A stretch of 64,000 nt of DNA, from NCBI GenBank assembly GCA_017962005.1, contig JAGCWE010000087.1, positions 1 to 64,000 of the forward strand, written 5' to 3'. The notes below the pieces were generated by a model that had not been told where the DNA came from, made no database searches, and was given only the letters and a program-made list of their open reading frames with translations. The stretch is from Paludibacteraceae bacterium. GTDB lineage: Bacteria > Bacteroidota > Bacteroidia > Bacteroidales > Paludibacteraceae. Each line of letters opens with the position of its first letter. Position 1 is the first letter of the stretch. The translations under genes were made by a program, and so were the position numbers. Below, one piece after another: positions 58,867 through 64,000 of the stretch.

Positions 58867-59936
58867 TGTTGTATCTGTTGTTTGATTATCGCACTAATTT
58901 TTGGTGATATATTCTTATATCCGTCGCGTGCGGCTTGCTCATAGTTATGGGTATGACTTCCCTTTTCCGTCAGGCGGTCCTCATAAACAGTTTGCCCCGT
59001 TTTCACTTTCGTGACCGACACGTCAGCGTCAATATACACGAAATAGGAGGTGTATTCACCGGCGGTGTGGGCGTTGTATTCCCTTGACTCGGCATCAACG
59101 GTTATGAGCCAGTCCGCCTCACCCTCATTATCCGTGAACGAACACCCCAGCGGCGACAAAGCCCCCGTTATCTCGCCTTTCAGCGCAGTGTATCTCCTTC
59201 CGTCCGGCAGCGTAGCGGTACATTTCAGGCAGACATAGATGCCGTTCTGCAACGAGGACATGGCTTGCAAGTAGCGTTTCTGCAAGGAGACAAGCTGTTC
59301 GGTCTGGAGACTCTCGTCATCGGCAAACGGGTCAACGGCTATCAGCAGCCGCTGCAGTTCATCCGCCTGCACAAACAGTTGCGCCAGTTTCTCACCGCGT
59401 TTGCGCGCCTGCATTTTCTGCGCCGTGCGTGACAACTCTTCCATCTCGTCGAGTCCGTTCTCAATTTTGGACAGCACCTGCGTCAGTTTGCGGTCGGTCT
59501 GCCGGATCAGTTCGGCCTTTTTGACAAAGGCGAAACCTGCCACGCGCCCGTTGGCGGCATCGTAGCAGGTTTCAATCTTCAGACCTGTCACCTCCATATC
59601 GACAGACGAGCGTGTGACCGACTGCAGATAGCGTTGCATGGCATTCTTTGCAGTCCCCTCCATCTTGTACTGGAGCTGTTCCATACGGTCCTCCGTCTCG
59701 TTCTTCACCCTGACCTGTATGGTGGAGACTGCGTTCACGCGCGCTTTCTCGGTAACGGAGGCAATCGCGCTTTCCACACTCTCTCCGCTGCCGACTTTCT
59801 GCATGGCAAACCCGGTGATGTACACATCCGAAGGATAGGTGGACGCACGGGACGAGGCATTATACCAGACCGGCAGACCTTGCGCCTGCAATCCAACCGC
59901 CACAGCCAACAAAATGCTTGTCAGATAGTATTTCAT
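58863..59936 (-). CDS. LPP20-like exported protein
   Basis: A 357-residue protein with signal MKYYLTSILLAVAVGLQAQ. Residues 20-150 resemble the LPP20/FlgO-type domain of outer-membrane-associated proteins: PVWYNASSRASTYPSDVYITGFA, EKARVNAVSTIQVRVKNE and IETCYDAANGRVAGFAFVKKAEL. A helical middle (about 150-230) and a strand-rich end (about 240-340: LVTVDAESREYNAHTAGEYTS-like) follow. LPP20 proteins accompany CsgG-like proteins in other bacteria (FlgO/FlgP with FlgT), which matches the neighbours here. It overlaps the next gene by four bases. Confidence 0.72.
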   Translation of the reverse strand: MKYYLTSILLAVAVGLQAQGLPVWYNASSRASTYPSDVYITGFAMQKVGSGESVESAIASVTEKARVNAVSTIQVRVKNETEDRMEQLQYKMEGTAKNAMQRYLQSVTRSSVDMEVTGLKIETCYDAANGRVAGFAFVKKAELIRQTDRKLTQVLSKIENGLDEMEELSRTAQKMQARKRGEKLAQLFVQADELQRLLIAVDPFADDESLQTEQLVSLQKRYLQAMSSLQNGIYVCLKCTATLPDGRRYTALKGEITGALSPLGCSFTDNEGEADWLITVDAESREYNAHTAGEYTSYFVYIDADVSVTKVKTGQTVYEDRLTEKGSHTHNYEQAARDGYKNISPKISAIIKQQIQQ

Positions 59937-59953
59937 GTTATGGGAGAAGATGA

Positions 59954-60712
59954 CTATTCCGCATCCTTACGGTCTTCCTCTTTAGAAAAGTGCTGGTCAA
60001 ACTCCTCTTTGAAACGCTCATAGTCGCTTTGGATGACATCCCCTGCCCCCTCCGACAGAGCTTGGTGCAGACTCTTCAGCGCGGCTTCACGGTCAATCTC
60101 CATTACGACATAGCAAACAAACACCTCGTTGTCCTCATCATCAAAATATGACTCGTATTCCTCGCAGACAGGCGTTGCAAGATTGATCGCGCGCTCAATG
60201 CTTTGCAGGGTCAGACCTTCCAGTTTACGTTCTTGATCCTTTGTCTTGACTTTTTCCTTGGCGTTCAGGTAATCGGTGGTCATAGACTGGATGCTCACTT
60301 CTATCATGGCCGTCAGTTCTTTGCGGGCAGAAATGTATGCCGCCTGCTGTGCGGCATCCGTATCCAGACCTTCACGTGACGCGAATGCACGTAGTTTTTC
60401 GCTATTGGCCTTATATTCAGTCCCCTTGCAAGGAAGGGAAACCGAGTGACGGGTACGTTTTGCTTGTCTTTCAGCAGCACGGCGTTCCGCATCTTCTCTG
60501 GCGGCCTTTTCGTCCGCTATTTTTTTTGCGTTTGCGATACTGTCCATGTGAATCTGATGGCGCAATTCGGCTTCTTCACGCTGGTGTTTCTGCTCCATTT
60601 CCCACTTGGCTTTCTTTGCGGCTTTTTTGTCCTTACGGGTTTGTGCCTGCACAGGCATCGCCATTGCCAACACCATCGCTACTGCTGTAGCGTAAAACAA
60701 GATTTTTTTCAT
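59954..60712 (-). CDS. exported LPP20-like protein with charged helical linker
   Basis: A 252-residue exported protein (signal MKKILFYATAVAMVLAMAMPVQAQ). A charged Lys/Glu/Ala-rich helix follows (about 25-90). The rest resembles LPP20-type sequence: REGLDTDAAQQAAYISARKELTAMIEVSIQSM, VCEEYESYFDDEDNEVFVCYVVMEIDREAALKSL. It ends in an acidic tail. It lies 17 bp before the 58863 gene and next to a broken paralogue upstream. The function is unknown. Confidence 0.68.
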   Translation of the reverse strand: MKKILFYATAVAMVLAMAMPVQAQTRKDKKAAKKAKWEMEQKHQREEAELRHQIHMDSIANAKKIADEKAAREDAERRAAERQAKRTRHSVSLPCKGTEYKANSEKLRAFASREGLDTDAAQQAAYISARKELTAMIEVSIQSMTTDYLNAKEKVKTKDQERKLEGLTLQSIERAINLATPVCEEYESYFDDEDNEVFVCYVVMEIDREAALKSLHQALSEGAGDVIQSDYERFKEEFDQHFSKEEDRKDAE

Positions 60713-60749
60713 AATGAGTATAAATTTAGTTTGTTTTGTGCCTACTCAC

Positions 60750-61323
60750 TTACGGCTTTTCGGCATCCTCCGTATTGTTAATTTCAGTCTCAAACTTCTT
60801 TATCAGTTCTTTCCACTTTAGTGTATCTATTTTGACAGAAGGCTCATAATACTATTCTTCTCTACAAGTTCCGATTTCAGTACACGCAGAACAACATAAG
60901 CCCTAAATGCTCCTTCCTGTAGAGGAACTATTTTATAGCACATTATTTCACTCGTAAAGTCAGTCAATTGAGTTTGTTCGTCTGTTACAATATCTTCATA
61001 TATCGTTTCTGTATATGTCCCGGATTCCGAATTAGTGGTAATAACCATTTTTTTAGGCATCTTGCAGAGAATTTGCCTGTGAGCCTCACGTATGGCTTTG
61101 TCTTTTGCCTGTACTTCCGTAATACCTTCTGCGATTCCTAAACCTCGAATTTCTTCCATCGTATCATACGAATCTTCCAAGCACGGCATTTCATTTAAGG
61201 TCCTTTGTGCATTTTTCAACTCGTTACGCACAAGGTCGTCTTTTTTACAGGTCTTTGTGCCAAGCAATCGGATATTCCGATTCCGCACATAACGATAAGA
61301 ACAGTAAATATGATATTTTTCAT
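60750..61323 (-). pseudogene. LPP20-like gene broken by two frame disruptions
   Basis: Three reading frames join into one protein like the 59954 gene. Frame 1 (ATG 61323) gives the signal peptide MKNIIFTVLIVMCGIGISD followed by CLAQRPVKK. At a run of six A (61246-61241, heptamer A-AAA-AAG) it must shift by -1 to enter the main frame (DDLVRNELKNAQR ... YVVLRVLKSELVEKNS), which stops at 60827. A second shift near 60850 would reach YYEPSVKIDTLKWKELIKKF, ending at 60750, which matches the paralogue's tail. Two breaks favour decay. Single-base assembly errors are possible, and the first site could in principle allow programmed slippage. Confidence 0.65.
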
Positions 61324-61329
61324 AGTCAT

Positions 61330-62005
61330 TGCGTCTGTTATATTCCATCGACTATTCGGATACAGGTTGATTCCAATATTTATACTTTCCCGCGCGCAAT
61401 CCTCATATACAAGCCTTACTTATAAAGTTACAGATACACACAAAAAGAGCGCAGACCCCGCTGTTGCTTATTACAGTTGAGGCCTTCGCATGCCGTTGGA
61501 AACAAACAACAATGAAACCTACGCCGATATGACAACACGTCCGCCAAGAAACGGCAGGACGGGCATACGTCATACCCGTAGGCATCTCTTGTTACTTTGG
61601 CCCTTCCAACAAGAGATAGTTTGCGAAGCTTTCAACTGTCAAGCACAAAGCGTCAATAAACGCCTTTTCAATATGTAACGGATTCTGTGTTTGCGCTTGC
61701 TCCTCGGAGTGGGAACTCCTTGGGCGCTGCACCCGATATGCGTTCCGTCGCATATCTTCACCCTCTAACCCTCTCCCATAAAGGAGATCGGCGCAGATCG
61801 GATTCCGTAGAACGAGTGCAGTATTACTGCGGACACTCCGCATACCGAATCCCGTTCAGCTCGCAAAGATGGCTGATATTTTTCAAATACACAAGAAAAA
61901 AATGATAATTTGCAAGAATTCCACATTAAAAGCATTCGTCAAGCACCTAACAAGGAGATACTATTGTAAAAAGTTAAAGGGAACCAGAGGAGCAGGTCTG
62001 CAAGG
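61330..62005. other. non-coding stretch before the CsgG/LPP20 cluster
   Basis: No supported gene; short frames here lack any family signal. It contains a perfect hairpin GATATGCG/CGCATATC (61735-61756), an AGATCGG pair (61792 and 61804) and a CCCTCTAACCCTCTCCC stretch of the kind common in intergenic repeats. I see no consensus promoter facing the cluster. Confidence 0.5.
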
Positions 62006-62959
62006 TCAGGGGAGCAGATCCTGAAGGGTCAGGGCAGTCATAGCCTCCACCACGGGAACGGCGCGGACGGCAATGCAACTGTCGTGCCTGCCGCCATAAA
62101 GACGGCGGATGGTCGCAGCCGGCTTGAAGAGACAACGGAACGTGATGGTCATTCCGTCGGATATGCCTCCCGCTATGCCGCCTGTCATCGCTTGGGGCGA
62201 CAAGACATCCACCGGCTTTCCGTCCTTCTCATACAGGTCGCTACCACGCTGGTCCAAAGCATCGAAGCCGAAGCCGTAATCAAAGCCGTGGCAGCCGTTG
62301 ATGCTCATCATCGCCGCCGCAAGCCGTGACTGCAGTTTGTCAAACAACGGTTCCCCCACACCAGCGGGCAATCCCGTCACCCGACAGCCGACAATCCCAC
62401 CTATCGAATCGCCCGCCTGCTGCACCGTCTGCAGCAATGTCTCCATCTTCGCGGGGTCTGTTTCCGTGCCTACCTGAATCAGTTGCGCATGAACAGAGAC
62501 ACCGCGTTCCTCCAATAACTGCAGGGCTATCGCACCTGCCGTCACCCGTGCCGCCGTTTCCCTTGCGCTCGCCCTGCCTCCTCCGCGATGGTCACGGATG
62601 CCGTACTTCGCCTGATAGGTGTAGTCGGCATGCCCCGGGCGGAACGAATGACGCAACCACTCATAGTCCTGACTCCGCGCATCCGTATTGCGGATAAGGA
62701 AGGCTATCGGCGTACCTAAGGCTATAAGTCTGTCACCCTCTTCCACAACGCCGCTCAGCCACTCGACCTCATCCTCTTCGCCGACAGCACGGGGAGAAAC
62801 ACCCGCCTGCCCTTTGCCGGACCTGCGGACAAGCATATCACGGATGACAGGAAGCGACACCTCGGTTCCCGCAGGCACGCCGTCCACGACACCGCCCACA
62901 GCCCTGCCGTGGGACTCGCCGAAAGAGGTGAAAGAAAAGTGTTCACCGAAAGTGTTCAT
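62006..62959 (-). CDS. aroC: chorismate synthase (compact form)
   Basis: FMN enzyme for the last step of the shikimate pathway (EPSP to chorismate). The 317 residues carry the signatures GEHFSFTSFGESHGRAVGG, RPGHADYTYQAKYGIRDHRG, GGGRASARETAARVTAGA, AAMMSINGCHGFDYG and RHDSCIAVRAVPVVEAM. Compared with the usual 350-360 residues, the mid-domain insertion, a loop before GGRHDSC and the C-terminal tail are shortened. The open frame reaches 63400, but the ATG at 62959 begins MNTFGEHF and overlaps the permease stop by four bases (ATGA). Just past the stop codon, a degenerate copy of the last 24 bases is visible. Confidence 0.93.
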   Translation of the reverse strand: MNTFGEHFSFTSFGESHGRAVGGVVDGVPAGTEVSLPVIRDMLVRRSGKGQAGVSPRAVGEEDEVEWLSGVVEEGDRLIALGTPIAFLIRNTDARSQDYEWLRHSFRPGHADYTYQAKYGIRDHRGGGRASARETAARVTAGAIALQLLEERGVSVHAQLIQVGTETDPAKMETLLQTVQQAGDSIGGIVGCRVTGLPAGVGEPLFDKLQSRLAAAMMSINGCHGFDYGFGFDALDQRGSDLYEKDGKPVDVLSPQAMTGGIAGGISDGMTITFRCLFKPAATIRRLYGGRHDSCIAVRAVPVVEAMTALTLQDLLP

Positions 62960-63921
62960 CGTTTCAACAGAATCCATATAATAATCGGTGCTCCAAAGAG
63001 GGCGCTCATTGTGGAAATAGGCAACGGGTAGGTTCCCATGCTGCACAGCATATCGCACACAAGCAACAGGTCTGCCCCAACCAAAGCGGTTGCAGGCAAT
63101 GTGAGGCGATGGGCGGAGGTGCGCAACAGCCCCCGCGCTATATGCGGAACCGCCACACCGATGAAAGCTATCGGTCCGCAGAAAACAGTCACGCCGCCCG
63201 CCAACAGGCCGGTAGCCACCACTATCAGCAGCCGCGTCTGCCCTATACCGATACCCAGTCCGCGCGCGTAGTTCTCGCCCAGACGCAACCCGTCCAGTCT
63301 CTTGACCAGTCCCACGGCGCAGAGCATACCCGCCGAGATGATGGGAACAAGGACGTGTATCTCCTGCCAGCCGACACTGTTCAGGCTTCCGAAAGTCCAC
63401 GTGATGAACAGTTTGAGCGCATCGGGATTGGCGAAGGTCTGCAGTATGTTCACCAGCGCGCTTGCAATGGAGCCAATCATCATACCCACAATAAGCAGGC
63501 TGACATTGTCCCTGACGCGCCGCGCAATGAGCAGCACGAGCAACAGCGTGAGCATACTGCCCGCAATGGCTGCCAACGTAACGAGCAGATTGCTTCCTCC
63601 CAATGCCATCCCGGCACTTATACCGCCGATAGTGACCAGCGCGACCCCCAGTCCCGCACCGCTGCTCACGCCCAGTATATACGGCCCCGCAAGCGGGTTG
63701 CGGAACAGCGTCTGCATCATCAGTCCGCTGACCGACAACGCCATGCCCGCCAGTATGGCGGTCAGCATCTTAGGAAGCCGCAGCGTCAGAAGGATATGCC
63801 GCTCTATCTCCGCCAGTTCACCCCAAGGCGACAACCAGCGGCTGCCCACGCAGATGTCCAGTCCCGCCAGAAGCAACAGCAGCACCGTCAGGGCGACAAA
63901 TATGACCACATTCCGTTTCAC
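62956..63921 (-). CDS. FecCD-family iron/cobalamin ABC transporter permease
   Basis: Inner-membrane permease of the BtuC/FecCD family that imports siderophores, heme or vitamin B12. The 321 residues form about nine or ten helices, with LRLPKMLTAILAGMALSVSGLMMQTLFRNPLAGPYILGVSSGA (the family signature) and FCGPIAFIGVAVPHIARGLL (ATPase contact). The substrate is unknown; no ATPase or binding protein is inside the window, though a divergent promoter near 63990 may read into another gene. It appears to start at GTG 63921, only a few bases after the -7 box. V5 (GTG 63909) is an alternative. It is coupled to aroC. Confidence 0.92.
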   Translation of the reverse strand: MKRNVVIFVALTVLLLLLAGLDICVGSRWLSPWGELAEIERHILLTLRLPKMLTAILAGMALSVSGLMMQTLFRNPLAGPYILGVSSGAGLGVALVTIGGISAGMALGGSNLLVTLAAIAGSMLTLLLVLLIARRVRDNVSLLIVGMMIGSIASALVNILQTFANPDALKLFITWTFGSLNSVGWQEIHVLVPIISAGMLCAVGLVKRLDGLRLGENYARGLGIGIGQTRLLIVVATGLLAGGVTVFCGPIAFIGVAVPHIARGLLRTSAHRLTLPATALVGADLLLVCDMLCSMGTYPLPISTMSALFGAPIIIWILLKR

Positions 63922-63924
63922 GCC

Positions 63925-63957
63925 GCAAAAGTACTCGTTTTACCGAAATAGTCCAAA
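63925..63957 (-). promoter_or_regulatory. promoter of the FecCD permease
   Basis: On the minus strand: TTTG (63957-63954), 20-base spacer, TACTTTTGC (63933-63925), a perfect consensus. The -7 box ends three bases before the GTG start codon, so the transcript is probably leaderless. Confidence 0.8.
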
Positions 63958-63960
63958 TAA

Positions 63961-63992
63961 TTGTACACACATAGGAAAAGTACTACCTTTGC
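63961..63992 (+). promoter_or_regulatory. divergent promoter reading out of the window
   Basis: TTG at 63961-63963, 20-base spacer, TACCTTTGC at 63984-63992. The gene it serves lies beyond position 64000. Confidence 0.65.
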
Positions 63993-64000
63993 GCGCTTTT

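Noticed and set aside
60827..61348. Intact 173-residue gene starting MEYNRRNDYEKYH
   Set aside because: The first 30 residues are out-of-frame sequence over a clear signal peptide in another frame, so this is part of a frame-split gene.
61592..61843. Short minus-strand gene of 83 codons
   Set aside because: No family signal, low-quality composition and repeats within; treated as non-coding.
62006..63400. A longer chorismate synthase of 464 residues
   Set aside because: The extension lies inside the permease gene in another frame; AroC starts at 62959 with the conserved MNTFGEHF.
1..64000. tRNA or rRNA genes
   Set aside because: No cloverleaf-like sequence with a CCA-proximal stem and GTTCGA-type loop was found in any intergenic stretch by reading; a tRNAscan run would be decisive.

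Overview
This window is chromosomal DNA from a member of the phylum Bacteroidota, most likely an uncultured Bacteroidales (gut, rumen or similar). The evidence is the gene families present (GldJ- and GldD-type lipoproteins, PorZ of the type IX secretion system, T9SS-like C-terminal tails, a C10 peptidase, an AAA_14/DUF4143 ATPase, bacterial GGGP synthase). Almost every recognisable promoter also has the Bacteroidota form TTTG-N(18-20)-TAnnTTTGC, and Shine-Dalgarno sites are largely absent. No species can be named from the sequence alone.

Layout. 1-3627 (minus): folP-cdaA-metG, with metG cut by the window edge. 3820-6030 (plus): a GldJ-type lipoprotein, then gcvH and a bidirectional terminator. 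6150-10851 (minus): a tight operon pyrH-frr-Omp85 barrel-rsgA-HsdR_N protein-phoH. 11293-21717 (plus): a 3347-residue secreted repeat protein plus a 125-residue tail-anchored partner, preceded by a 440-bp control region with palindromes and a G10 tract. 22027-22611 (plus): folE, behind an array of eight 11-bp repeats. 22602-30476 (minus): greA-HIT-aspA-rdgB-porZ-EptA-like-acyltransferase. 30591-31733 (minus): a secreted C10 peptidase. 32303-37198 (minus): glgP and a GH3 glucosidase. 37338-49119 (plus): an eleven-gene run (RNB nuclease, envelope protein, PrsW, GldD, GGGPS, TadA, PgpH-type HD protein, lipoprotein, Dus, M13 peptidase, MCE protein). 49435-50799 (plus): dnaA. 50816-52384 (minus): a transglutaminase-like protein. 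52737-53861 (plus): an AAA_14 ATPase flanked by direct repeats. 54058-61323 (minus): a cluster of CsgG-like and LPP20-like secreted proteins. 62006-63921 (minus): a FecCD permease and aroC.

Themes. Secretion and envelope biology dominates. A T9SS is implied by the GldJ-type lipoprotein, PorZ and two proteins with short T9SS-like tails. PorZ shares an operon with a phosphoethanolamine-transferase-like enzyme and an acyltransferase, which suggests a link between cargo attachment and LPS modification. Both a cyclic-di-AMP synthase (CdaA) and a candidate c-di-AMP hydrolase (PgpH type) are present.

The best candidates for something undescribed are: (a) the 54-61 kb cluster, where one CsgG-like N-terminal module is duplicated at least five times and joined to different C-terminal modules (FGE-like, DUF1566-like, PEGA-like), next to LPP20-like proteins; (b) the giant secreted protein with its small partner, which ends in a PEP-CTERM-like tail; (c) two separated arrays of 11-bp repeats that share a tail sequence; and (d) the AAA_14 gene bracketed by 32-bp direct repeats.
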